53,159 nt of DNA from Streptomyces alkaliterrae (GCF_007097205.2 NZ_VJYK02000004.1:1-53159), one strand, 5' to 3'. Counted from the stretch's first letter, positions 7,511-16,883 are shown. The notes: generated by a model from the sequence alone, not told the origin. Made by a program: numbers and translations.

Positions 7511-9514
7511 TCAGCCCCGGCCGAAGCCGTTGGGCCCTCGGATGAAGCCGCCCTCGTCGTCGTCGCCGTCACCGCCGCCGTCGCCGTTGTCCCCACCGCC
7601 GGGGATCGTGAAGACCCGGACAGTGGAGTCCTTCGGCACCTCGGTGCCGCCGACCGGATTGGTGGCGAAGACCCGGGCCTTCCCGTCGTCGGGGCCCTGC
7701 ACCTCGACCTTGAGACCGGCCTGCTCCAGCGTCTTCCTGGCGTCCTTCAGCTCCTGGTTGGAGACGTCCGGCACCCGCACGTTCTGCTGCTCGGGGGCCT
7801 TGGCCACCGTCAGCGTCACCTGCGAGTTCGGCGCGGCCTGCGAGCCGGCGCCCGGGTTCTGGTTGAGCACCTGGTCGGCGGGGACCGAGCCGTCCTCCCG
7901 CTCGGCCTTCGCCACGACGAAGCCGATGGCCTCGAGCTGCTGCTTGGCGTCGTCGAAGCTCTTGCCGATGACACTCGGGACGGTCCTGGTGACGGTCCGC
8001 ACGACGGAGATCGTGACCGTGGAGTCCTTCTGGACCTTCGTGCCGCCGCTCGGGTCCTGCTCGGTGACCGTGCCCTCGTCCTCGGTGCCCGAGGCGACGG
8101 CCTTCTCCTCGACCTTGAAGCCCGCGTCGGACAGCGTCTTGCGGGCGTCGTCGGCGTCCTGGCCGGTGACGTCCGGTACCTCGACCGGGGCCGGGCCCTT
8201 GGACATGGTCAGCGTGATCACACTGTCCCGGGGGGCCTTGGTGCCGGCCGCCGGGTTGGTGCTGCACACCAGGCCCTTGTCCTCGTCGCAGTGCTCGCTG
8301 CCGCCCTCCTGGACCTGGAAGCCGACGTTCTCCGCCCGGTTCTTGGCGTCGGGGAGACTCAGCCCGACCAGCTTGGGCACCTCGGTGTCGCCACCGGCGG
8401 CCGTACCGCTGAAGATCACCTTGCCGAGGAAGACCGCGCCGATCAGCACCAGTGCGGCGCCGACCACCAGCAGGATCGTCGAGAGGTTGCTCTTCTTCTG
8501 CCCGCCGCGCCTGCCGCGCGGCTCGTCGTAGCCGAACCCGCCGTCGTCGTCGCGGACCGGCGGCAGCATCGACGTACGCGGCTCGGCGGCGCGCAGCGCC
8601 TGCGTGGGCCGGTCCTCCGGGTTCCCGGCGTGCCCGTAGCCGACCGGGACGGGCGCGGCGACCGCGCCGACCGGCTGGCCGTCCAGCAGCGCCTCGATGT
8701 CCGCGCGCATCTCGTCGGCGGACTGGTAGCGGTAGTCCGGGTCCTTCGCCAGCGCCTTGAGGACGATGGCGTCCATCTCGGGCGTCAGCTCGGGGTCGAA
8801 CGCGCTCGGCGGCTGCGGCTCCTCCCGCACGTGCTGGTAGGCCACCGCGACCGGGGAGTCCCCGATGAACGGCGGCCGCACGGTGAGCAGCTCGTAGATC
8901 AGACAGCCGGTGGAGTACAGGTCGGACCGGGCGTCGACCGTCTCGCCCTTCGCCTGCTCCGGGGAGAGGTACTGGGCGGTGCCGATGACGGCGGCCGTCT
9001 GCGTCATGGTCATGCCGGCGTCGCCCATCGCCCGGGCGATGCCGAAGTCCATGACCTTGACCTGGCCGGTGCGCGTCAGCATGACGTTCGCCGGCTTGAT
9101 GTCGCGGTGCACGATGCCGTTGCGGTGCGAGTACTCCAGCGCCTGGAGGATGCCGATGCACATCTCCAGCGCCCGCTCGGGCAGCAGCTTTCGCCCGGAG
9201 TGCAGCAGCTCCCGCAGCGTGGAGCCGTCCACGTACTCCATGACGATGTACGGGATCGACACCCCGTCGACGTAGTCCTCGCCGGTGTCGTACACGGCGA
9301 CGATCGCGGGGTGGTTCAGCGAGGCCGCGGACTGCGCCTCGCGCCGGAAACGCGCCTGGAACGTGGGATCACGCGCGAGGTCGGCCCGAAGGGTCTTGAC
9401 CGCGACGGTACGCCCCAGGCGGGTGTCATGGCCGAGATACACCTCGGCCATGCCGCCACGGCCGAGCACCTGGCCCAGCTCGTACCGGCCGCCTAGGCGA
9501 CGCGGCTCGTCCAT
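7511..9514 (-). CDS. pknB: Serine/threonine protein kinase PknB with four PASTA domains
   Basis: Transmembrane Hanks-type kinase that senses muropeptide or lipid II signals and phosphorylates cell-wall and division proteins. The cytoplasmic kinase domain (residues 1-270) has the P-loop GRGGMAEVY, Lys40 in TVAVK, HRDIKPANVM with Asp138, DFGIAR, and an activation loop MTQTAAVIGTAQYLSPEQ with Thr sites. A linker leads to one helix (TILLVVGAALVLIGAVFLG), then four extracellular PASTA repeats beginning EVPKLVGLS, EVPDVTGQD, TVPSVIGKS and RVPDVSNQE, and a Gly/Asp-rich tail. The ATG at 9514 (MDEPRRLGGRYEL) aligns with known PknB starts; the frame is open 22 codons further up. Lys40/Asp138 match M. 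tuberculosis PknB numbering. Confidence 0.97.
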   Translation of the reverse strand: MDEPRRLGGRYELGQVLGRGGMAEVYLGHDTRLGRTVAVKTLRADLARDPTFQARFRREAQSAASLNHPAIVAVYDTGEDYVDGVSIPYIVMEYVDGSTLRELLHSGRKLLPERALEMCIGILQALEYSHRNGIVHRDIKPANVMLTRTGQVKVMDFGIARAMGDAGMTMTQTAAVIGTAQYLSPEQAKGETVDARSDLYSTGCLIYELLTVRPPFIGDSPVAVAYQHVREEPQPPSAFDPELTPEMDAIVLKALAKDPDYRYQSADEMRADIEALLDGQPVGAVAAPVPVGYGHAGNPEDRPTQALRAAEPRTSMLPPVRDDDGGFGYDEPRGRRGGQKKSNLSTILLVVGAALVLIGAVFLGKVIFSGTAAGGDTEVPKLVGLSLPDAKNRAENVGFQVQEGGSEHCDEDKGLVCSTNPAAGTKAPRDSVITLTMSKGPAPVEVPDVTGQDADDARKTLSDAGFKVEEKAVASGTEDEGTVTEQDPSGGTKVQKDSTVTISVVRTVTRTVPSVIGKSFDDAKQQLEAIGFVVAKAEREDGSVPADQVLNQNPGAGSQAAPNSQVTLTVAKAPEQQNVRVPDVSNQELKDARKTLEQAGLKVEVQGPDDGKARVFATNPVGGTEVPKDSTVRVFTIPGGGDNGDGGGDGDDDEGGFIRGPNGFGRG

Positions 9515-9650
9515 ATCTCCAGCCCTCTCCGTTCGTCCCGGCCCGGATCCGTCGGGCCCGGCGGTGTGCCGCTCGGGCATACGGTACCCGGGTCGCGCGG
9601 TCGGTCCCGGCCGTCGGCGGCCGGCGTCCCGCCCAAGCTCCTGTTCACAC

Positions 9651-11111
9651 TCAGCGCTTGCCGTCGAGAATGGCCTTCATCACATCAACGGCGATCGGGG
9701 CCGCCAGACCGCCGCCCGAGATGTCGCCACGGGCCGCGTCGCTGTCCTCGACGATCACCGCGACGGCCACCGGCGAACCATTGCCGCTCTTGGCGTAGGA
9801 GATGAACCAGGCGTACGGGTTGGCCTTGTTCTCCTCACCGCGCTGCGCGGTACCCGTCTTGCCGCCGACCGTCACCCCGGGGATCTTCGCCCGGCTGCCG
9901 GTGCCCTTCTCGACGACGGACTCCATCATCTCCTGAAGCTTGCGCGCGGTCTCCGGCGAGACGGCCTGCCCCATCTCCTCCGGCTTGAACTGCTCCACCG
10001 TGCTGCGCGGACCCTCCAGCCGGTCCACCATGTACGGCTTCATCAGCTTGCCGTCGTTGGCGATCGCGGCGGTGACCATCGCCATCTGCAGCGGGGTCGC
10101 CCGGTTCGAAGCCTGGCCGATACCTGCCATCGCGTTCTGCGGCCGGTTGTCCTCCGGGTAGACGCTGGAGACCGCCCGCACCGGAGTGAAGACCTCGGAG
10201 TTGAAGCCGAACTTCTCGGCCTGCTTGATCATCTCCTCGTTGCCGACGTCGTCGCTGATCGCCGCGAACGTCGCGTTGCAGGAGAGCTCCATCGCGCGCC
10301 GCAGCGTCGCGTCGTCGCAGAGCCGGTCGTACGCCGAGTTGCCGAGCTTGTTGGTGGACTGCGGCAGCTGGTAGGGGCTCTCGATGCCGGTCTTCTTGTC
10401 GACGTCGTACTTCCCGCTCTCCAGCGCCGCCGCCGCGGTGATCACCTTGAACGTCGAACCCGGCGCGTACGTCTGCCGGATGGCCCGGTTCAGCATCGGG
10501 TCCTCGTCCTTGTTCTTCTCGGTGTACTCGACCCAGTGCTTGGTGTCGTTCTGCGAGTTCCCGGCAATCTTGGAAGGGTCGTACGACGGAGTACTGACCA
10601 TGGCGAGGATCGCCCCGGTCTCAGGGTTGAGGGCGACGACCGAGCCCTTCTTGCCCTGCAGCCCGTCGAACGCCGCCTTCTGTGCGGCGTTACTGAGGGT
10701 GGTGACGACGCTGCCGCCCTCACGCGGCTTGCCGGTGAGCATGTCGACCGTGCGGTTGAAGAACAGCCGGTCGTCGTTGCCGGTGAGAATCCCGTCGTAG
10801 ATCTCCTCCAGTTGCGTCCCCCCGAACGCCTGCGACGAGCGGCCTGTGACGGGCGCCCACATCTGCCCGTTCTTGTAGACGCGCTTGTAGTTGAAGTCAC
10901 TGCCGGTCGTCTCGACGGAGCCGGTGATCGCCTTGCCCTCGACGATGATGTTGCCGCGCGGGTGCGCGTAGCGCTCGATCTGGACGCGACGGTTGTCCTT
11001 GTGGCTCTGGAGTTCGTCGGCCTGGACGAACTGCACCCAGTTCGCCCGCACCATCAGCGCCAGCATCAGCAGTCCGCAGAAGATGGCAACCCTGCGCAAC
11101 GGCTTGTTCAT
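9651..11111 (-). CDS. pbpA: Class B penicillin-binding protein PbpA
   Basis: Membrane-anchored peptidoglycan transpeptidase working with the adjacent SEDS protein. The 486 residues include an N-terminal anchor (VAIFCGLLMLALMVRANWVQ), a dimerisation module and a penicillin-binding domain with all three motifs: SxxK in APGSTFKV (Ser219), SxN in ELSCNATFA (from Ser277) and KTG in VGGKTGTAQ (Lys418). It ends NKPL-to-DGKR at normal family length. It is downstream of ftsW and upstream of pknB, in the same direction. This order is conserved across actinobacteria and links the enzyme to PknB control. Confidence 0.96.
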   Translation of the reverse strand: MNKPLRRVAIFCGLLMLALMVRANWVQFVQADELQSHKDNRRVQIERYAHPRGNIIVEGKAITGSVETTGSDFNYKRVYKNGQMWAPVTGRSSQAFGGTQLEEIYDGILTGNDDRLFFNRTVDMLTGKPREGGSVVTTLSNAAQKAAFDGLQGKKGSVVALNPETGAILAMVSTPSYDPSKIAGNSQNDTKHWVEYTEKNKDEDPMLNRAIRQTYAPGSTFKVITAAAALESGKYDVDKKTGIESPYQLPQSTNKLGNSAYDRLCDDATLRRAMELSCNATFAAISDDVGNEEMIKQAEKFGFNSEVFTPVRAVSSVYPEDNRPQNAMAGIGQASNRATPLQMAMVTAAIANDGKLMKPYMVDRLEGPRSTVEQFKPEEMGQAVSPETARKLQEMMESVVEKGTGSRAKIPGVTVGGKTGTAQRGEENKANPYAWFISYAKSGNGSPVAVAVIVEDSDAARGDISGGGLAAPIAVDVMKAILDGKR

Positions 11112-11217
11112 GCCTGTCCCATCTGGCCGCTGGACTCATCGCGGAGGTTTCGGCCGCCTCGCTTGCTCCTGCTGGACTGCCGCTGGGCAGCCTCGACATT
11201 TTAGACGGGCGGGCCCC

Positions 11218-11242
11218 GCCGCCCGGTTCCGTACCGGGCGGC
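11218..11242 (-). terminator. Hairpin between ftsW and pbpA
   Basis: GCCGCCCGGT (11218-11227) and its exact complement ACCGGGCGGC (11233-11242) flank a 5-nt loop. It sits 35 bases past the ftsW stop in the 165-bp gap before pbpA, the widest gap in this operon, so it may partly terminate or stabilise the upstream message. Inference only. Confidence 0.5.
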
Positions 11243-11276
11243 CGGACGGCGTCCGCGTACCGCGCCTCGGCCGTCG

Positions 11277-12668
11277 CTAGGAGCGGACGACCTGGGTCAT
11301 CTCGATGTCCGGGTTGGTGGCCGGGGCGGGGGCCGGGCGGCGTGCGGTGTCGCTGATGCGCAGCAGTACCGCGATGAGCGCCCAGTTCGCGATGACGGAC
11401 GAGCCGCCCTGCGCGAGGAACGGCATCGTCATACCGGTCAGCGGGATGAGACCGGTCACACCGCCGGCGACCACGAAGACCTGGATCGCGAACGCGCCGG
11501 TGAGGCCGACCGCCAGCAGCTTGCCGAACGGGTCGCGGGCGGCCAGGGCCGTGCGCATGCCGCGCTCGATGAGCAGTGCGTACAGCAGCAGGATGGCCAT
11601 CATGCCGGCCAGGCCCAGCTCCTCGCCGATGGTGGCGAGGATGTAGTCGCTCTTCGCGGCGATGCCGCCGATGAGGCGGGAGAAGCCCTGGCCGAGTCCG
11701 GAGCCCATGAGTCCGCCGGAGCCGAAGGTGAACATGGCCTGCGCGGTCTCGGTGACGCCGTCGTTGGAGGCGCGTGCCAGCGGGTCGAGCCAGTTGTTGA
11801 CGCGCGAGGCGACGTGGCTGTTGAAGGAGGCCACGAAGACCGCGCCGGCGGCGGAGAGCAGCAGACCGAAGATGATCCAGCTCGTCCGCTCGGTGGCGAC
11901 GTAGAGCATCACCACGAACATGCCGAAGAACAGCAGCGAGGTGCCCAGGTCGGTCTCGAAGACGAGGATCAGGAGGCTGAGGCCCCAGATCGCCAGGATC
12001 GGGCCGAGGTCGCGGCCGCGCGGCAGGTACAGGCCCATGAAGCGGCGGCTGGCCAGTGCCAGCGCGTCCCGCTTGACCATCAGGTAGCCGGCGAAGAACA
12101 CCGCGATGATGATCTTCGCGAACTCGCCGGGTTGCAGGGAGCCGACACCGGGGATGGTGATCCAGATGCGGGCACCGAAACGGGCCGGGAAGAACATCGG
12201 CAGGATCAGGAGCACCAGCGCGACGACCATCGAGATGTAGGTGTAGCGCTGCAGGATGCGGTGGTCCTTCAGGAAGACCAGTACGCCGATCGCCAGGGCC
12301 ACGCCGAGCGCCGACCACATCAGCTGGCTGGGCGCGGCGTTCGCGGGCGAGAGGTTCGGCTCGTGGTCGAGGCGCCAGATCAGTACCAGGCCGAGGCCGT
12401 TGAGCAGTGTTGCTATCGGCAGCATCAGCGGGTCGGCGTAGGGGGCGAACTTGCGCAGCACCAGGTGTGCGATGCCGGCGATCAGGCCGATGCCCAGGCC
12501 GTAGCCGATCATGCCGCTGGGCAGTTCGTCGTTCTTCGCGAGGCCGACGTTGGCGTAGGCGAACACCGGGATGATCACCGCGAAGACGAGCAGCGCGAGT
12601 TCCGTGTTGCGCCGGTTGGGCGTGCCGCCGGAGGCGATGGTGGTGGTGTTGCCGAGGTTGAGGCTCAT
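11277..12668 (-). CDS. ftsW: SEDS peptidoglycan glycosyltransferase, FtsW/RodA family
   Basis: A 463-residue polytopic membrane protein that polymerises lipid II together with its class B penicillin-binding protein partner. About ten hydrophobic helices are visible. SEDS signatures include ITIPGVGSLQPGEFAKI, VFETDLGTSLLFFGMF with the essential Asp region, GLGQGFSRLIGGIAAKSDYILATIGEELG, and GVTGLIPLTGMTMPFLAQGGSS. It is paired with pbpA; in Mycobacterium the equivalent gene is rodA. The N-terminus (MSLNLGNTTTIASGGTPNRRN) is cytoplasmic. Confidence 0.95.
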   Translation of the reverse strand: MSLNLGNTTTIASGGTPNRRNTELALLVFAVIIPVFAYANVGLAKNDELPSGMIGYGLGIGLIAGIAHLVLRKFAPYADPLMLPIATLLNGLGLVLIWRLDHEPNLSPANAAPSQLMWSALGVALAIGVLVFLKDHRILQRYTYISMVVALVLLILPMFFPARFGARIWITIPGVGSLQPGEFAKIIIAVFFAGYLMVKRDALALASRRFMGLYLPRGRDLGPILAIWGLSLLILVFETDLGTSLLFFGMFVVMLYVATERTSWIIFGLLLSAAGAVFVASFNSHVASRVNNWLDPLARASNDGVTETAQAMFTFGSGGLMGSGLGQGFSRLIGGIAAKSDYILATIGEELGLAGMMAILLLYALLIERGMRTALAARDPFGKLLAVGLTGAFAIQVFVVAGGVTGLIPLTGMTMPFLAQGGSSVIANWALIAVLLRISDTARRPAPAPATNPDIEMTQVVRS

Positions 12669-12683
12669 GTGTGGTCCGTCCCC

Positions 12684-14273
12684 CTACGGCGTCCGACAGT
12701 CTTTGGCGAGCTGCTGCTGCCGCTCGGTGAGCCGCGGGCCGGGGCTGGGCTTGTCGGCGGACCGGCTCTCGGCGTCGGGCTTGTTCTGGCCGTCGACGCT
12801 GGAGCCGAGGTCCTGCTGGTTCTCGCCGTCGGGGGCCGGGCTCTCGGAGGCGCCGGGCGCGGGCGGGGCCGTCTCGCCGGCGGCGGGCGGCTGCTCGGAC
12901 GTGCGCTCGTCGGCGACGAGTCGGCACACCTCGGCCTGCTCGCGCAGCTGCGCGATCTTCTCGTCGGCCTGGGCGCGGCTGTTCATGGAGATGGTGTCGC
13001 GGATCTGGTTCCGCTGGTACACCGGCAGGTACTTGAGTTCGATGTCGGTGCTCTCGGCGACGCTGCTCAGCTCGAACCAGGCGAGTTTCTGGCTGATGCC
13101 CTGGTAGAGCGCGACGCGGTCGCCGTCGGCGCCGACGAAGTACTGGCTCTTCGTCCAGCGCAGCCCGGCGTAGCCGCCGGCGCCGAGGAGCGCGAGCACG
13201 AACAGGATGATGAGCGAGCGCTTGAGCCACCTGCCGCGTTTGCGCGGCGGGTCCTGGTAGCCGGTGGGCTCGCCGAACGAGCCTCCGGGCTGTGCCGCCG
13301 CGGCGGGGTACGCCTGGTGCTCCGGCGGGCCGAAGCCCTCGGGGGCGGGTGGCTGCTGCTGCGGCACGGTCTGGCCGCGGCGCAGCTCGGCCGCGCGCGC
13401 GGCCGGTGTGCCCGGGTCGCCGCCGGACTGCTGCTTGGTCTCGGCGACCGCGCCGACGACCACCGGGGTGTCGTTGAGCTGGGCGGCGGCGAGCGTGTCG
13501 TCGCTGTCGACGTCGAGGACGTCGGCGACGATCACCGTGATGTTGTCCGGGCCGCCGCCGCGCAGGGCGAGCTGGATCAGCTCCTCGACGGTCTCGTGCG
13601 GGCCGTGGTAGCTGGCCAGCGTCTCCTCGAGCGTCTGGTGGCTGACGACCCCGGAGAGGCCGTCGGAGCAGATCAGGTACCGGTCGCCGGCGCGCACCTC
13701 GCGCACCGACAGGTCGGGTTCGACGTGGTCGCCGCTGCCCAGCGCGCGCATCAGCAGGGAGCGCTGCGGGTGGGTGGTGGCCTCCTCCTCGGTGATGCGG
13801 CCCTCGTCGACGAGCCGCTGCACCCAGGTGTGGTCCTGGGTGATCTGGGTGAGGACGCCGTCGCGGAGGAGGTAGGCGCGGGAGTCGCCGACGTGGACGA
13901 GGCCGAGGCGCTGACCGGTCCACAGCAGGGCGGTGAGCGTGGTGCCCATGCCCTCGAGCTGCGGGTCCTCCTCGACCATGAGGCGCAGCTGCTCGTTGGC
14001 GCGCTGCACGGCGGAGGCGAGCGAGGTGATGATGTCGGAGCCCGGCACGTCCTCGTCGAGTTCGACGATGGTCGAGATCACCTCCGAACTGGCGACCTCA
14101 CCGGCGGCCTGGCCGCCCATGCCGTCGGCGACCGCGAGCAGTCTGGGACCGGCGTAGCCGGAGTCCTCGTTGTGCTCGCGGATCATGCCGTCGTGTGATC
14201 CGGCGGCGAATCGCAGTGCCAGGCTCATGCGCACCTCGCCCGTCGGCTCCGGGTACATCCGCACGGTGCCCAC
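12684..14273 (-). CDS. pstP: PP2C-family serine/threonine phosphatase PstP
   Basis: Metal-dependent phosphatase that opposes PknB. Residues 16-250 form the PP2C domain with the metal-binding motifs HNEDSGYAG, VADGMGGQAAGEVAS, GDSRAYLLRDG, YLICSDGLSG and GGGPDNITV. A Pro/Gln-rich linker, one helix (SLIILFVLALLGAGGYAGL) and an extracytoplasmic region of about 150 residues follow. The GTG at 14273 has GGAGGG eight bases upstream; an internal ATG at 14228 (MSLALRFAAGSHDG) is an equally plausible start with GAGG in front. Gene order ftsW-pstP-fhaB is conserved. Confidence 0.94.
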   Translation of the reverse strand: MGTVRMYPEPTGEVRMSLALRFAAGSHDGMIREHNEDSGYAGPRLLAVADGMGGQAAGEVASSEVISTIVELDEDVPGSDIITSLASAVQRANEQLRLMVEEDPQLEGMGTTLTALLWTGQRLGLVHVGDSRAYLLRDGVLTQITQDHTWVQRLVDEGRITEEEATTHPQRSLLMRALGSGDHVEPDLSVREVRAGDRYLICSDGLSGVVSHQTLEETLASYHGPHETVEELIQLALRGGGPDNITVIVADVLDVDSDDTLAAAQLNDTPVVVGAVAETKQQSGGDPGTPAARAAELRRGQTVPQQQPPAPEGFGPPEHQAYPAAAAQPGGSFGEPTGYQDPPRKRGRWLKRSLIILFVLALLGAGGYAGLRWTKSQYFVGADGDRVALYQGISQKLAWFELSSVAESTDIELKYLPVYQRNQIRDTISMNSRAQADEKIAQLREQAEVCRLVADERTSEQPPAAGETAPPAPGASESPAPDGENQQDLGSSVDGQNKPDAESRSADKPSPGPRLTERQQQLAKDCRTP

Positions 14274-14294
14274 CCTCCGGTCGTCATGTTCGGT

Positions 14295-14828
14295 CTACTT
14301 CCGCAGCTCGATGACCGTCTTGCCGATGCGAATCGGCGCTCCGGGCGGAATCGGCGTCGGTGTGGTGAGTCGGGTCCGGTCGAGGTAGGTGCCGTTCGTG
14401 GACCCGAGGTCCTCGACGATCCACTGGCCGTCGCGGTCCGGGTAGATCCTGGCATGCCTGCTCGACGCGTAGTCGTCGTCGAGGACGATCGTGGAGTCGT
14501 GGGCGCGGCCGAGGGTGATCGTCTGGCCCTGGAGGGCGACCGTGGTGCCGGTCAGCGACCCCTCGGAGACGACCAGCTTCGTGGGCGCGCCGCGCCGGGT
14601 GCGGTTGCCCCGGCCGCCGCCTCCGCCGCCGCGCCCGGAGGAGGCCGCGGCGGCCTGCTGCGGCTGCTGCTGGCGCGGCGCGGGCCGCTCGGGTCCGCGC
14701 CGGCCGGCGCGCTGGGTCACCCTGGTGCCGAACAGGTCACTTCGGATGACCTGAACGGCCACGATGACGAACAGCCACAGTACGGCGAGAAAACCCAGCC
14801 GCATGACCGTCAGGGTCAGCTCTGACAT
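14295..14828 (-). CDS. fhaB: FHA-domain protein FhaB
   Basis: A 177-residue phosphothreonine-binding protein, substrate and adaptor of PknB. An N-terminal transmembrane helix (MRLGFLAVLWLFVIVAVQVI) is followed by a Gly/Arg/Gln-rich linker and a C-terminal FHA domain with ITLGRAHDSTI, SSRHARI and GSTNGTYLDR, the residues that contact phosphothreonine. Length and architecture match FhaB/FipA of mycobacteria, which links the kinase network to cell division. Confidence 0.94.
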   Translation of the reverse strand: MSELTLTVMRLGFLAVLWLFVIVAVQVIRSDLFGTRVTQRAGRRGPERPAPRQQQPQQAAAASSGRGGGGGGRGNRTRRGAPTKLVVSEGSLTGTTVALQGQTITLGRAHDSTIVLDDDYASSRHARIYPDRDGQWIVEDLGSTNGTYLDRTRLTTPTPIPPGAPIRIGKTVIELRK

Positions 14829-14838
14829 TGCCCCCGCT

Positions 14839-15663
14839 TCACCCTTCGGCTTGCCGGTAAATGATCGTGGTGTTGCCCACGACGATGCGTGAGCCGTCGC
14901 GGAGCGTAGCGTGTGTCGCCCGCTGTCCGTCTACCACGATGCCGTTGGTGGAGCCCAAGTCCTGGACCGTGGACGGGTTTCCGGCCCGGATCTCGCAGTG
15001 GCGGCGGGAGACCCCGGGGTCGTCGATCCGCACGTCGGCCTCGGTGCTGCGGCCCAGTACGAGGGTGGGCCGGGAGATCTGGTGCCGCTGCCCGTTGATC
15101 TCCACCCAGCGCCGTGTCTGCGCCGCCGGGGCGGCCGGTGCGCCGGGCGGCGGCGTGCCCGGCATCCGCGGGGCGTTCGGCGGCAGCGGCGGCGCTCCGG
15201 CCGCCTGCGTCCCGCCCTGGGAGCCGCCCTGCGCGCCGCCGAGTGACGGCCAGCCGCCGCCCGCCGCCGGCGGCGGGGCCTGCGAAACGCTGGCCGCCTG
15301 GGTACGGCTGCGCACCCGGTACAGGCCGGTGTCGAGGTCCTCGGCCTTCTCCAGGTGGACCTTCACCGAGCCCATGAAGGTGTAGCGCTGCTGCTTGGCG
15401 TACTCCCTGACCATGCCGGCCAGCTCGTCGCCCAGCTGCCCGGCGTACGGGCTCAGCCGCTCGTAGTCGGGGGTGCTGAGCTCGACGATGAAGTCGTTCG
15501 GCACGACCGTGCGGTCGCGGTTCCAGATGGTGGCGTTGTTGTCACACTCGCGCTGTAGGGCACCGGCGATCTCCACCGGCTGCACCTCGGATTTGAACAC
15601 CTTGGCGAAGGTGCCGTTGACGAGACCTTCGAGACGCTGCTCGAAGCGTTTGAGTACTCCCAC
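14839..15663 (-). CDS. fhaA: FhaA: DUF3662 plus FHA domain protein
   Basis: A 274-residue cytoplasmic regulator that in mycobacteria binds the phosphorylated MviN pseudokinase and controls lipid II export. The N-terminal DUF3662 domain (residues 1-125) begins MGVLKRFEQRLEGLVNGTFAK. A Gly/Pro/Gln-rich linker with GGAQGGSQGGTQAAG repeats follows, then an FHA domain with LVLGRSTEADVRI, VSRRHCEI and GSTNGIVVDG. The GTG start follows GGAAGGAGGT, the strongest Shine-Dalgarno sequence in this region. It is first in the signalling operon, so the operon promoter should lie in 15664-15840. Confidence 0.94.
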   Translation of the reverse strand: MGVLKRFEQRLEGLVNGTFAKVFKSEVQPVEIAGALQRECDNNATIWNRDRTVVPNDFIVELSTPDYERLSPYAGQLGDELAGMVREYAKQQRYTFMGSVKVHLEKAEDLDTGLYRVRSRTQAASVSQAPPPAAGGGWPSLGGAQGGSQGGTQAAGAPPLPPNAPRMPGTPPPGAPAAPAAQTRRWVEINGQRHQISRPTLVLGRSTEADVRIDDPGVSRRHCEIRAGNPSTVQDLGSTNGIVVDGQRATHATLRDGSRIVVGNTTIIYRQAEG

Positions 15664-15740
15664 GGTGCACCTCCTTCCCAGCTGCCCTGCGCTCTAGTGC
15701 GCCGTGGCTCCAGCCCGCGGGCTGGCACGGCGACGGGACC

Positions 15741-15768
15741 GAACTGCTGTACTGCTTGTTGAACTGCT
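15741..15768. repeat. Three ACTGCT hexamers upstream of fhaA
   Basis: ACTGCT occurs at 15743, 15751 and 15763 (AGCAGT on the fhaA strand), twice inside GAACTGCT. The cluster is about 80-105 bases upstream of the fhaA start, a position suited to a regulator site or 5' leader element. No known regulator recognised. Confidence 0.35.
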
Positions 15769-16040
15769 TACTGATCGTATCCACGCCAGACGAAAACCAC
15801 TGGTTCCGCTTCACGACGCGATGCGCGGGTGTCACCCCTCACACGGATCGTAGAGGGCCCGTCCACCAGTGTCCCCCACTGTGGACGTAACGGACACGGC
15901 CGAGCTCAGGACCGTGCGGGCCTGCCGGAAGGGATGTGAGACCACCCCCGACACCGTGCTAGTCTTCTGCATGTCGGCAGGCGCCGAGACGACCGGGAGG
16001 CGAACTCCCGGAAGCCGAGGAGTCGATCGACGGCACCCAT

Positions 16041-16124
16041 GCGCGGGTGGCGGAATAGGCAGACGCGCTGGATTCAGGTTCCAGTGCCCGAAAGGGCGTG
16101 GGGGTTCAACTCCCCCCTCGCGCA
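16041..16124 (+). tRNA. tRNA-Leu (anticodon CAG)
   Basis: Acceptor strands GCGCGGG and CTCGCGC pair with one G-T. The D-arm region has the invariant A and G residues. The anticodon stem CTGGA/TCCAG closes the loop TTCAGGT with anticodon CAG. A long variable arm (TGCCCGAAAGGGCG) marks a class II tRNA, and the T-arm is GGGGGTTCAACTCCCCC. The CCA end is not encoded (the discriminator A is followed by CAG). It marks the boundary between conserved core genes and the accessory region. Confidence 0.96.
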
Positions 16125-16129
16125 CAGGC

Positions 16130-16159
16130 GAAGGACCCCTGCTGAGGCGGGGGTCCTTC
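16130..16159 (+). terminator. Terminator after tRNA-Leu
   Basis: GAAGGACCCC (16130-16139) and GGGGTCCTTC (16150-16159) form a perfect 10-bp stem with a 10-nt loop, six bases beyond the tRNA, followed by TGCGTTT. Confidence 0.85.
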
Positions 16160-16403
16160 TGCGTTTCCCGGCGCGGCTGCGGCGAATCACCACGTGATCC
16201 CCGCAGCCGGCCACATGATCACCGGCCGGGGTGACCGGCCGCCTCGGAACCGACGCCGCCGGTCGCCGCGGGACGCCTCCACGACCGGGACACTGCCGGT
16301 CTCGAGACGTCTCTCACGCTCGGCGCGACGAGGTTGTGGCGAAGTTCATGCGGCCGGGGCCGTCACTCCGGTCCTCGCTCCGGCGGCCACGGGACGCGCT
16401 CGG

Positions 16404-16883
16404 CTACGAGCCCGGGGTGATCCATCCCTTTCCGTCCCCGTGGATGTCGAGCTGAAGGACAGGGCGGTTGGCAGGGCACTCGTCGCCCCAATAGGCCGAC
16501 TGGATCACCGGGTTCAGCGTGTACCCGCTCAGGTCGGCGAAGGTTCCCTTGTCCATGGCGGTGTTCGCGGACTCGTGGAAGTGCAGGCAGCCTCGGAACT
16601 CTCCCCAGCCGGCCTTCCCGTGGTAGTAGATGTGGTCAGCTCCGGGGTGCTTCTTCCCGTTGTTGAAGATCCGCTTGACCGGGATCGACCTGTGGCTGAA
16701 TCCGCCCTCGGTGGAGAACACGGGCTTGGCGTAGGTCGGGCCTGAGGGGTTGGCGTCGTAGACGCACACGTGGCCTGGCGGACACCCGTTCACGGTCTTC
16801 GTGCCGGCCTGGGCGCTGGAGGGAACGGCAACGGCAACGACGCAGGCGGCGGCGCTCACGGCGAGCAACTGACGCATCCGCAT
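16404..16883 (-). CDS. Secreted peptidase inhibitor, I36 (SMPI)-like
   Basis: A 159-residue exported protein. The signal peptide is MRMRQLLAVSAAACVVAVAVPSS with likely cleavage after AQA. The mature part starts GTKTVNGCPPGHVCVYD and has paired Cys residues (CPPGHVC, a later single Cys in RGCLHF and one in GDECPANRP), resembling the beta-gamma-crystallin-like I36 inhibitor family of streptomycetes. The ATG at 16883 has AGGAG seven bases upstream; a TTG two codons earlier is possible. It lies alone between the tRNA and a divergent histidine kinase. Its target protease is unknown and the family call is moderate. Confidence 0.7.
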   Translation of the reverse strand: MRMRQLLAVSAAACVVAVAVPSSAQAGTKTVNGCPPGHVCVYDANPSGPTYAKPVFSTEGGFSHRSIPVKRIFNNGKKHPGADHIYYHGKAGWGEFRGCLHFHESANTAMDKGTFADLSGYTLNPVIQSAYWGDECPANRPVLQLDIHGDGKGWITPGS

